Below are positions 8,488 to 17,661 of a DNA stretch of 31,544 nucleotides, piece by piece (positions within the stretch are counted from its first letter, which is position 1; every line of letters begins with the position of its first letter). Both the position numbers and the translations under genes were made by a program. Below the pieces are notes generated by a model, which did no database searches, was not told where the DNA came from, and saw only the letters and a list, made by a program, of their open reading frames with translations. Where the stretch lies: contig CAYPEF010000013.1 in the NCBI GenBank assembly GCA_964409675.1, positions 1-31,544 of the forward strand, read 5' to 3'. This DNA is from CAYMDD01 sp964409675. GTDB lineage: Bacteria; Pseudomonadota; Alphaproteobacteria; Rickettsiales; SXRF01.

Positions 8488-8515
8488 GCCTTAACCCCTG
8501 CTATCCCGGTGTTTC

Positions 8516-9544
8516 ATGACTGTGCGAATCGATTCCATCCCGCTTTCCGACCCCGTGATTTTAGCGCCGATGACCGGCGTGTCCGATCTGCCGTTTCGCC
8601 GCCTGGTGAAGCGTTTCGGTGTGGGCATGGTGGTTTCCGAGATGATCGCTTCTCGCGCCATGGTAATGGAAAAGCGCGACACGCTTCGTATGGCGAGCTT
8701 CTCGCCGGAGGAATACCCGTTCGCCGTGCAGCTGGCCGGCTGCGAGCCGGAGGTGATGGCGGAAGCGGCGAAGCTGAACGAGGACCGGGGCGCAACGCTC
8801 ATTGATATTAATTTCGGCTGCCCGGTGAAAAAAGTGGCGGTCAATTCCTATGCCGGCTCGGCGCTGATGAAAGATGAACCGCTGGCGGCGAAAATCCTGG
8901 AGGCCACGGTGAAAGCGGTAAAGATTCCGGTGACGCTGAAGATGCGTATGGGCTGGGACCATAATAACCTCAACGCGCCGCGCATTGCAAAAATCGCCGA
9001 GGAGTGCGGCATCAAAATGCTCACCGTGCACGGGCGCACGCGCGCGCAGATGTATAACGGCTCCGCCGACTGGGGCTTTATACGGAATGTGAAGGAAGCG
9101 GTGAAGCTGCCGGTGGTGGCGAACGGCGACATCACCGATTTTGCGCATGTCGATCAGGCGATACAGCTATCGGCTGCGGATGCGGTAATGATCGGACGCG
9201 GTACCTATGGCCGCCCGTGGTTCCCGGCGCAGGTGTGCCATTATTTGAAAACCGGCGAGAAAAAGCCCGCGCCGACGCTCGCCGAGCAGCATGCCATCGT
9301 GAAGGAGCATTATGAAGACATGCTCACCCATTACGGCACGCAGGCCGGCATGATGATCGCGCGCAAGCATATCGGCTGGTACGCCAGCGGCATGTATGAA
9401 TCGAGCGCTTTCCGCAACCGCATCAACCAGATGCTGAACGCGGACGATGTGAAGCGCGAGATAGACGATTTCTATGCGCGCAGCATGGAATACGAAGCCG
9501 GAAAGAAAGCAGCCGACCATGCTGGCCTTGCGGCTGCCGCCTGA
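8516..9544 (+). CDS. dusB: tRNA-dihydrouridine synthase DusB (NifR3-like)
   Basis: 342 aa flavoprotein with a TIM barrel that reduces uridines in the tRNA D-loop. The N-terminus reads VILAPMTGVSDLPFRRL (FMN site). NFGCPVKKV contains the catalytic Cys at 102. LTVHGRTRAQMY, VVANGDIT and MIGRGTYGRPW supply further FMN and tRNA contacts. In alphaproteobacteria this gene (nifR3) heads the ntrBC operon, as here; its 3' end runs almost into ntrB. The start lacks a clear Shine-Dalgarno, but the protein begins at the family position. Confidence 0.95.
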   Translation: MTVRIDSIPLSDPVILAPMTGVSDLPFRRLVKRFGVGMVVSEMIASRAMVMEKRDTLRMASFSPEEYPFAVQLAGCEPEVMAEAAKLNEDRGATLIDINFGCPVKKVAVNSYAGSALMKDEPLAAKILEATVKAVKIPVTLKMRMGWDHNNLNAPRIAKIAEECGIKMLTVHGRTRAQMYNGSADWGFIRNVKEAVKLPVVANGDITDFAHVDQAIQLSAADAVMIGRGTYGRPWFPAQVCHYLKTGEKKPAPTLAEQHAIVKEHYEDMLTHYGTQAGMMIARKHIGWYASGMYESSAFRNRINQMLNADDVKREIDDFYARSMEYEAGKKAADHAGLAAAA

Positions 9545-9551
9545 ACATCCC

Positions 9552-10733
9552 ATGCAACCGCGTGTTCCCGTTTCCGCCGACGCGCTGATCGAAGCGCTGC
9601 CGCTGGCGATGCTGGTGGTGGACGGAAGCGGCCATATCCGCCACCTCAACCCGGCGGCGGAAGAGCTGATTGGCGACAGCGCCCGGCGTGTCGTGGGCAA
9701 ACATCTCAGTGACCTATGGCCAGCGCATATGCTGGATGCGCTGATGGCGCGGGCATGGCAGGATAACGCAATGGTTACCGAGCACGCGCATGTGCTGGAG
9801 CAGTTTCAGCGCCGTTTAGAAGTGCGCGTGCGCGTGGTGCCGCTGGCGGATGACTCCGTCATGCTCCTGCTGGAGCCGCATGACAAGCGCGACGCCTTCG
9901 CCGCCGATGAAGCCAAGCAGCGCATTGCCGAAGCATCCGGCCTGATGGCGGCGATGCTCGCGCATGAGATCAAGAACCCGCTGGCGGGCATTCGCGGCGC
10001 GGCGCAATTGCTGGAAGGAGACAGCGAAGCGGCGCTCACGGCGCTCATCTGCCGCGAGGTGGACCGCATCCGCGACATGGTAGAGCGCGTGGAATCGCTC
10101 TCGGAGGCCAAAGGCCTGCCCGTGCAGCCGGTGAATGTGCATGAGGTGCTGCGCGAAGCCTGCGAATTGCTGCGCAGCGCATCCGCTATGTCGCTCGATG
10201 TGGAAGAACTGTTCGATCCTTCGCTGCCGCCGGTGATGGCGGCGCGGGTGGCGCTGGGGCAGATATTTCTCAACCTGCTGAAAAACGCGCAGGAGAGTAT
10301 GCAGGGAAACGGCGTTATCCGCATCCGCACCTCGGCGCATTACGGGCATATGCGCCACGCCGATGAAATGCAGTCGGCCTACGCGGCGATTAACATTGAA
10401 GACAGCGGCCCCGGCATCGCGGAAGAAATTAAAGCGCGGCTGTTCGAGCCGTTCGCCACCACGCGCGGGCGCGGACGGGGGCTTGGCCTTGCCGTCACGG
10501 CGCAACTCGCCTCCGGCATGGGCGGGCATATCGAGCTGGTGGAAAAGCAGGAGGCAGGCGCGCATTTCCGCCTGCTGCTGCCCTTATATCCCCTCCCCCT
10601 GCAAGGGGGAGGGGCAGGGTGGGGGTCTGGTGCAGCATATGCCGATGCTTCCAATTCTGTTGAAACAGACCCCCACCTAACCTCCCCCTTGCAGGGGGAG
10701 GAACGAAGTATCCGCGAGGATGCGAAGTCATGA
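9552..10733 (+). CDS. ntrB: Nitrogen-regulation sensor kinase NtrB with repeat-derived C-terminal tail
   Basis: 393 aa cytosolic PAS-histidine kinase that phosphorylates NtrC and normally answers to PII. It has a PAS domain (about 10-105) and an H-box MLAHEIKNPL with H138. The ATPase domain shows NLLKNAQESM, EDSGPGI (G1), EPFATT and GRGLGLAV (G2). The normal NtrB core ends near HFRLLLPL (about 345). The last ~48 residues come mostly from an inserted palindromic element (10591-10701) and are Gly/Pro rich. The gene overlaps ntrC by ATGA. I use ATG 9552, seven bases after the dusB stop; an in-frame ATG at 9519 inside dusB is an alternative. Neither has a strong ribosome site, so coupling to dusB is likely. 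Confidence 0.9.
   Translation: MQPRVPVSADALIEALPLAMLVVDGSGHIRHLNPAAEELIGDSARRVVGKHLSDLWPAHMLDALMARAWQDNAMVTEHAHVLEQFQRRLEVRVRVVPLADDSVMLLLEPHDKRDAFAADEAKQRIAEASGLMAAMLAHEIKNPLAGIRGAAQLLEGDSEAALTALICREVDRIRDMVERVESLSEAKGLPVQPVNVHEVLREACELLRSASAMSLDVEELFDPSLPPVMAARVALGQIFLNLLKNAQESMQGNGVIRIRTSAHYGHMRHADEMQSAYAAINIEDSGPGIAEEIKARLFEPFATTRGRGRGLGLAVTAQLASGMGGHIELVEKQEAGAHFRLLLPLYPLPLQGGGAGWGSGAAYADASNSVETDPHLTSPLQGEERSIREDAKS
10591..10701. repeat. Palindromic element inside the 3' end of ntrB
   Basis: A 21-base hairpin (CCTCCCCCT, GCA, AGGGGGAGG) at 10592-10612 recurs in inverse orientation at 10681-10701. The full arms (10591-10628 and 10667-10701) pair over about 35 bases, including GTGGGGGTCT with AGACCCCCAC, around a loop of about 38 bases. 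The element is open in frame with ntrB and leaves the ntrB/ntrC stop-start overlap intact. Loop and arms resemble the copy inside mfd. Confidence 0.9.
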
Positions 10734-12157
10734 GCCGCTCCATCCTCATCGCCGATGACGATCATTCCATCCTCACCGTGCTGGAGCACGCCGTGCGACG
10801 CCACGGCTACACGCCGCACTGCACCGGCGACGGGCGGGTGCTGATGCGCTGGATTGATGAGGGCAAGGGCGAAGCGGTGATCACCGACGTGATGATGCCT
10901 TTCGACGGCGAGGACGCCAGCAGCTTCGACTGGCTGCCGCACATCCGCGCCCGCAGGCCGAACCTGCCGGTGATCGTAATCAGCGCGCAGAACACGCTGA
11001 AAACGGCGGTGAAGGCGAGTGAGGCGGGGGCTTATGAATACCTGCCCAAGCCATTTGATCTGAATGCGCTACTGGCCTGCCTCGATAAATCGCTTGCCTC
11101 AAAAGAAGAGGCACTGCCGCTGGCAAGCGGTATCAGGGAGAAACCGCAGGCGTTGATTGGTGCCTCCCCCGCCATGCAGGCAATCTACCGCACGCTGGCG
11201 CGCGTGGTCGGCGTGGATTTAACCGTGATGATCACCGGCGAATCCGGCACCGGCAAGGAGCTGGTAGCACGCTCCATCCATGAGCTGGGGCCGCGCAAAG
11301 CAAAGCCATTTGTAGCCATCAACATGGCGGCGATTCCGAAGGAGCTGGTGGAGAGCGAGCTGTTCGGCCATGAAAAGGGCGCTTTCACCGGCGCGAATGC
11401 GCGCAAGACCGGCAAGTTCGAACAGGCGGCGGGCGGCGCGCTGGTGATGGGTGCCAGTGGGGACATGCCGCTGGAGGCGCAGACCAAGCTGCTGCGTGTG
11501 TTGCAGGAAGGCGAATACACGCCGGTAGGCGGCGCGCATGCCCTGAAAGCGAATGTGCGCATCATCTGCGCCACCCACCGCGACATGAAGGCGCTGGTGG
11601 ATACCGGCGAGTTCCGCGAAGACCTTTATTACCGCCTGAACGTGGTGCCGGTGGAGATGCCGCCTCTGCGTGCGCGCAAGGAGGATATTCCCCTGCTGGT
11701 GGAACATTTCCTGCACAAGGCGGTTGCGCGCGGGCTGCCGCAGAAATCCATGAGCGCGGAAGCCATGCAACTGCTCAGCGCCTATGACTGGCCGGGCAAT
11801 ATCCGCGAAATGGAGAACATGATCTACCGTATCTGCGCGCTTGCGGCGGAGCGCATGATCGGCGCGGAAGGGGTGAGTCCCTATCTCACGGCAGCGGGCG
11901 GCGAGCGCGTGGAAAAGAGCGGTATGAAATCGCTGGAGCACTATATCACCGATTGCCTGACCGCGTATTTCGACGCGCACGCGGGCGAGTTGCCGCCGCC
12001 GGGACTCTATGAGCGCATCCTGCCGCTGATGGAGCGCCCGTTGATCCTGCAGGCGCTCTCGGCCACCGGCGGCAACCAGCTGCGTGCGGCGCATCTGCTC
12101 GGCATCAATCGCAATACACTCAGGAAGCGATTGCAGGAACTGGGGATACAGAAATAA
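10730..12157 (+). CDS. ntrC: Nitrogen-regulation response regulator NtrC with degenerate Walker B
   Basis: 475 aa. The receiver domain has acidic D9-D11 and phospho-acceptor D53 (ITDVMMP). The AAA+ domain has Walker A GESGTGKE (170-177) and GAFTGA at 217-222. An arginine-finger region (FREDLYYRLNVVPVEMPPLRAR) is present, and a Fis-type helix-turn-helix lies at the C-terminus (NQLRAAHLLGINRNTLRKR). The Walker B motif, normally LF(L/I)DEIGDMP, reads LVMGASGDMP at 238-247. The catalytic Asp-Glu are therefore Gly241-Ala242. This predicts loss of ATP hydrolysis while sigma-54 contact is kept. It starts by ATGA overlap with ntrB. Its product would sense NtrB phosphorylation, but classical activation is doubtful. 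Confidence 0.92.
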   Translation: MSRSILIADDDHSILTVLEHAVRRHGYTPHCTGDGRVLMRWIDEGKGEAVITDVMMPFDGEDASSFDWLPHIRARRPNLPVIVISAQNTLKTAVKASEAGAYEYLPKPFDLNALLACLDKSLASKEEALPLASGIREKPQALIGASPAMQAIYRTLARVVGVDLTVMITGESGTGKELVARSIHELGPRKAKPFVAINMAAIPKELVESELFGHEKGAFTGANARKTGKFEQAAGGALVMGASGDMPLEAQTKLLRVLQEGEYTPVGGAHALKANVRIICATHRDMKALVDTGEFREDLYYRLNVVPVEMPPLRARKEDIPLLVEHFLHKAVARGLPQKSMSAEAMQLLSAYDWPGNIREMENMIYRICALAAERMIGAEGVSPYLTAAGGERVEKSGMKSLEHYITDCLTAYFDAHAGELPPPGLYERILPLMERPLILQALSATGGNQLRAAHLLGINRNTLRKRLQELGIQK

Positions 12158-12210
12158 TGAAGCACGCGAAAGCGTGGACGGCGGGGATGTATAGCGTATA
12201 TAAGAATACT

Positions 12211-12385
12211 TCCCTTCTCCCTTGAGGGGAGAGAGTTGCATTTGCTTGAATCGCTTTAGCATTTAGCAAATGCTGGGTGAGGGTAACAGCGGCTGCGATT
12301 ATCCGCACGGCCTTTCACCCCCACCAAGATTTTCTAAAGCGCAGGCGCTTAAGAAAATCTATCCTCCCCCCTTCAGGGGGAGGGG
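12211..12385. repeat. Composite palindromic element A (ntrC-ntrY spacer)
   Basis: In order: a hairpin around CTCCCTTGAGGGGAG, an internal hairpin with 9-bp arms (12238-12246 with 12265-12273), then GGGTGAGGGT and a loop of about 30 bases. CACCCCCACC follows, then a second internal hairpin (12327-12335 with 12352-12360, core AAAGCGCAGGCGCTTA) and a terminal hairpin CCTCCCCCCTTCAGGGGGAGG. It fills most of the spacer. It aligns along its length with the element at 22224-22392. The last hairpin ends about 19 bases before the ntrY GTG. Confidence 0.88.
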
Positions 12386-12399
12386 AAAACGAAGAGTGA

Positions 12400-14609
12400 G
12401 TGTTGCGCGTGGATGGAACGGTTATAAAACCCTTGAGCTTTCGCAAGCGGCTTAAAGCCAGCTGGCTGGGGCGCAATATTGCGCCGCTGCTGACGCTCGC
12501 CTTCATCGTGGCGGCGATGGCGACTTATATTAATATGACGCATAAGGCCAGCCCCCTCGGCCCCAATCCGGCCAAGGTGTGGAATTTGCTGCTGGTGAAT
12601 CTCGGGCTGTTGCTGGCGCTGGCGGCGGTGATTGGGCGGCGAGTGATTTTCCTCGGGAAGGCACTGAAGCGCGGCATCGTTGGATCGCGCCTGCAGCGGA
12701 GGGTGATCGGCACATTCAGCTTGGTGGTGATCTTGCCGACGCTGCTGGTTTCCATCTTCTCCATTTTCTTCTTCAGTCTCGGCATTCAGGCGTGGTTCAA
12801 TGAGCGGGTGAAGATGGCAGTGGCGGAGTCGCTCGCCGTGGCGGAGGCTTACCTCAGCGAACATAAGGAAAATATCCGTACCGAGGCCATGGCGATGGCC
12901 AATGACATTGCTCCGGCGGTCGGCATGGCGTTTTCCAACCCGGTGGAATTCAACCGGTTAGTCTCGGCGCAGGCAAGCGTGCGCTCGATCTCGGAAGTAA
13001 TCGTCTTCCAGCATAACCGCATCATTGCGCAAGGGCGATTTACCTTCGCCGCTGCTTTCGAGAGCCTGCCGCTTGATGCTGTCGAGCGCGCCCGCGACGG
13101 CGAAGTGGTGTTGCTCGGCGATACCGATAATGATAGCGATAAGGTGCGCGCGCTGGTAGGTATTCCGGGCGTGGAGGACACTTATTTGCTGATTGGCCGC
13201 CTGATCGACGCGAAGGTGCTCAGCCACATGACCAAGACGCAAGGCGCCGTCAGCCAGTATAATGATTTGCAGGCCAATCTGGAGCGGTTGCAGCTCACCT
13301 TCTCGCTGGTGTTTCTTTCCTTCGCGCTGCTGCTGCTGCTTACCTCCATCTGGTACGGCATGCAGTTCGCCATGCGCTTGGTGACGCCGATTTCCCGGTT
13401 GGTAGCGGCTGCCGAGCGCGTAAAAAGCGGCGATTATGACACGCGCGTGGAGCTAAGCGGTGAGGAGGATGAAATCGACACGTTAAGCCGCACATTCAAC
13501 CGCATGACCGAACAACTGGCTGCGCAGCGCACACAGCTGATCGAGGCCAATCGCAGGCTTGACGAGCGCCGGCGCTTTACCGAAGTGGTATTGAGCGGCG
13601 TCTCCGCCGGAGTGATCGCCCTTGACCGCGAACAGCATATTACGCTCGCCAACCGCTCGGCGGAGGCGGTCATGAAAAACGGCGACAGTATCGTGGGCCG
13701 CCCGGTGGCGGAAGTGCTGCCGGGCATTCAGGAATTGCTTTCGCAGGTGCTGGCCAAGCCGGAGGCGTTGGCGCAAGGCACGCTCCATATCGGCACCGGC
13801 GATAAGGCACTGACGCTGCATGTGCGTGTGAGCTCGGAAATGCTTGAAGGCGCGATTGCCGGGTTCATCGTTACCTTCGACGATATCACCATGCTGATCG
13901 CCGCCCAGCGTCATGCCGCCTGGTCGGACGTGGCGCGAAGGGTTGCGCACGAAATCAAAAACCCGCTAACGCCGATTGCGCTTGCTGCAGAGCGCATTAA
14001 GCGCAAATACGCAAAATTCATTGAAGCGGACGAGGCGGAAACCTTCGCGCGCTATACCGATACGATTGCCCGTCATGTCGGTGATATCGGGCGGATGGTG
14101 GATGAATTCGTAAGTTTTGCCCGCATGCCGAACCCGGTATTCAAGGAGGAGGATTTAGGCGGCATCATTAAAAAAGTGGTGTTCTCCGAGCAGGTGGCGC
14201 ACCCGAATATCCGCTATGAAATGCAACTGCCGGAGCAATCCATCACGTTCCTTTGCGACGAACGCCAAATGACGCAGGTGCTCGGCAACCTGCTCAAGAA
14301 CGCGGCTGAATCCATCGACGGGCAGGCGGAGCCAGATACCGTAGGGGTGGTATCGGCGCGTCTCGAGTATAAAAACAGCAATATAATCATTGAGATAGCC
14401 GATAACGGCCCCGGTTTTCCGCCGGACAAGCTGGAGTGCGTGCTGGAGCCGTACTTCACCACCCGCGTGAAAGGAACCGGGCTGGGGCTGGCGATTGCCC
14501 GTAAAATTGTCGAGGATCATAAGGGCGAAATGCGCTTATCCAATAATCCTTCCGGCGGGGCCATCGTGACGCTTTCCTTTCTGCAGCAGTGTGATATAAA
14601 AGCCGCACC

Positions 14610-14613
<4 letters not shown>
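12400..14613 (+). CDS. ntrY: Membrane sensor histidine kinase NtrY
   Basis: 737 aa. Three N-terminal membrane helices (about 25-45, 62-84, 102-129) and a fourth at about 299-323 enclose a periplasmic sensing region of about 170 residues. A HAMP linker (about 324-377) and a PAS domain (about 390-500) follow. The kinase core has RRVAHEIKNPLTPIALAAE with H517, NLLKNAAESI, EIADNGPGFP, EPYFTTRVKGTGLGLAI. It phosphorylates NtrX and is implicated in nitrogen and redox or envelope responses in alphaproteobacteria. The start is GTG 12400; no ATG fits, and the purine-rich GGGGAAAACGAAGAG upstream lies partly in the repeat hairpin. It overlaps ntrX by ATGA. Confidence 0.93.
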
Positions 14614-16013
<1,400 letters not shown>

Positions 16014-16074
16014 ATCCTCTTCCGCAGGCGGAAGATGAGGGGACGTAAGCTATATCTGTCCCGAAACATACAAT

Positions 16075-16283
16075 CATTCCAAATAAAATCCCCCCTTCGT
16101 CATTCCCCGAATCGCTTAGCGATTATAGGGGAATCCAGCGGAGGGTGCGGCATGGATCGCCCTATCATGTTGCCAGCGCAACATTCGGGCGATGACGAAT
16201 TGTTATTTGGAATGACTATAACTTTCATGCATTACTAAAGGAATTGTCCATATTATGCCATTCCTGCGCAGGCGGGAATGACA
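16075..16283. repeat. Cluster of nested palindromes between ntrX and the PAS/GGDEF gene
   Basis: Outer arms TCATTCCAAATAA (16075-16087) and TTATTTGGAATGA (16202-16214) enclose TTCGTCAT / ATGACGAA arms. Inside are two compound hairpins: ATTCCCC with GGGGAAT around AATCGC TTA GCGATT (16102-16134), and ATCGCCC with GGGCGAT around ATGTTGC CAGC GCAACAT (16156-16193). A separate GCGCAGGC hairpin with GGAATGAC lies at 16258-16283. A further short hairpin at 16018-16035 (TCTTCCG, CAGG, CGGAAGA) has no T-run. I see no gene in 16014-16299. Confidence 0.8.
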
Positions 16284-16299
16284 AGAGAAGGCGGGCGCG

Positions 16300-17298
16300 T
16301 TAATCATTCATCCGCCGGTCGCCCTTGCGGCGGTCCATTGCTACCGGCACATTCTGCTGCCGGCGGTCGAAGCCGTCTTTGCGAATGGTGATTTCGGTGA
16401 CTTCCTGCAGCGTATTGCCGGAGACGGTTTGCAGGCGGTCCATGTAGATTTCCGCATCCTGTACGACGGCCTTATCATCGGTGCGCCCGCCGAGCGGTGC
16501 GAAGGCGATACTCACGGTGAGCGGCACGGTGGTTTTGTCTGGCAGTACAAACGGGTTGGCGGCGATCAGCCAGCGCAGGCGGTTCAGCACCATGCGTGCG
16601 GATTCGAGGTTGGTGTCGAGCAGGATGATGCCGACGCGCCGCGGCGGCAGGCTGCCGATGGTGTCGTCGGTACGCAAATTCTGGCGGGCGAGGCTTGCGA
16701 TATGCTGCAGCATCTGCGCGGGCATCTCGGGGCCGTATTTTTCCACGATGCTCGGATAATCATCCAGATCAAGCACGGCGAAGGAGGCGGTGAGTTCGTT
16801 CTTGTGCACATAGAACAGCACCAGCTCAATATCCTTGGTGAGCGACTTGCGATCCGGCAGGTTGGTGGAGGGGTCGAGCACCTCATGGCCCTTGAAATTC
16901 TCGCGCAGGACGGAGCGGAAGGCTTCGGTGCGGCGGTTGCCCTGGCTGCTTTGCAGGATGAGCTTAAAGTAGGCGTTGCGGTCCAGCGATTCCGAGCGCA
17001 GCACTTTCAGCCTGAAACCAACCTCGCGGCCCTTGCTGTCGTTAATGCAGAAGCTCTGCACTTTGCTCAAGACACTGCCGACATCGTTTCCGTCGTCTTC
17101 GAACTCCACATATTCATTGAGAAGCGAGCGGATGCGGGCGGGGAGGAAATCGGCCAGCTGCTTATTTTCCATCTCTTGTGCGCTGTAGCCCAATAACTCC
17201 TCGGTGGAACGGTTGATTTCCTTAATATCCACGCGCTTGCGCTGGTTGTCCTGGCAGATGGTAATGACGGGATCGTTGCTGCGATAGCCGAGGAACAT
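16300..17298 (-). CDS. PAS domain protein with degenerate GGDEF domain
   Basis: 332 aa, no signal peptide or membrane segment. An N-terminal PAS-like domain (about 8-115; EINRSTEELLGYSAQEM) is followed by a diguanylate-cyclase-like domain (about 140-300) recognisable from DPSTNLPDRKSL, AVLDLDDYPSIVEKYG, and DDTIG. Where active enzymes have GG(D/E)EF this protein has LPPRR (217-221), so it should not make c-di-GMP. It may bind a nucleotide or act as a scaffold. The C-terminus is basic, ending DRRKGDRRMND. It is convergent with ntrX and divergent from sdhE, with about 70 bp between starts. The start ATG 17298 has no clear ribosome site; function is unknown. Confidence 0.8.
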   Translation of the reverse strand: MFLGYRSNDPVITICQDNQRKRVDIKEINRSTEELLGYSAQEMENKQLADFLPARIRSLLNEYVEFEDDGNDVGSVLSKVQSFCINDSKGREVGFRLKVLRSESLDRNAYFKLILQSSQGNRRTEAFRSVLRENFKGHEVLDPSTNLPDRKSLTKDIELVLFYVHKNELTASFAVLDLDDYPSIVEKYGPEMPAQMLQHIASLARQNLRTDDTIGSLPPRRVGIILLDTNLESARMVLNRLRWLIAANPFVLPDKTTVPLTVSIAFAPLGGRTDDKAVVQDAEIYMDRLQTVSGNTLQEVTEITIRKDGFDRRQQNVPVAMDRRKGDRRMND

Positions 17299-17370
17299 GC
17301 TTGAAATCTTAACCCGTTGACCTATGGTGAGAGAATACAGAAACTCAACTATTCAAGCTAGCGCATAAAA

Positions 17371-17661
17371 GTGAAAGAAGTATTAACGAATATCGAGCCT
17401 GCCGAACCTGTTGAAAAACAGCTTAAACGCCTGCGCTACCGCAGTGGCCACCGCGGCTGCAAGGAAACCGATCTGGTGCTAGGCCGCTTTGCCGAGGCGA
17501 AACTGGACGGCCTTCAGGGCGAGGAACTGGCTGCCTATGCCAGCCTGCTGGATGAAGACGATGTGTTGATCTGGGACTGGCTGCTGGAAAACAGCGAGCC
17601 GCCGCCGGAATACCGCTCCATTTTGCAGCAGCTGCGCGCTCTGACGCCGGTAAGCAAATGA
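17371..17661 (+). CDS. sdhE: FAD assembly factor SdhE (succinate dehydrogenase flavinylation)
   Basis: 96 aa, YgfY/Sdh5 (SDHAF2) family. It helps attach FAD covalently to the SdhA flavoprotein. The signature RGxxE is RGCKE at 28-32 within LRYRSGHRGCKETDLVLGRF, followed by the helical pattern ending DVLIWDWL. The start is GTG at 17371; no upstream ATG is in frame. Its stop overlaps the mfd start as ATGA, giving an sdhE-mfd pair that is common in alphaproteobacteria. Confidence 0.92.
   Translation: MKEVLTNIEPAEPVEKQLKRLRYRSGHRGCKETDLVLGRFAEAKLDGLQGEELAAYASLLDEDDVLIWDWLLENSEPPPEYRSILQQLRALTPVSK

Noticed and set aside
8457..8490. Sigma-54 (-24/-12) promoter upstream of dusB
   Set aside because: GG and GC pairs occur, but the spacing is 7 rather than 10 bases.
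11219..12262. Long antisense frame opposite ntrC (347 codons)
   Set aside because: Shadow of a GC-rich gene. It is His/Arg/Gln-rich with no family features, and ntrC is well supported.
12211..12385. CRISPR-like repeat array
   Set aside because: The repeats are palindromic, inverted, of unequal length and without regular spacers; no cas genes are nearby.
12270..12455. Small + strand ORF across element A and the ntrY start
   Set aside because: It is translated repeat sequence in another frame from ntrY, with no ribosome site or family features.
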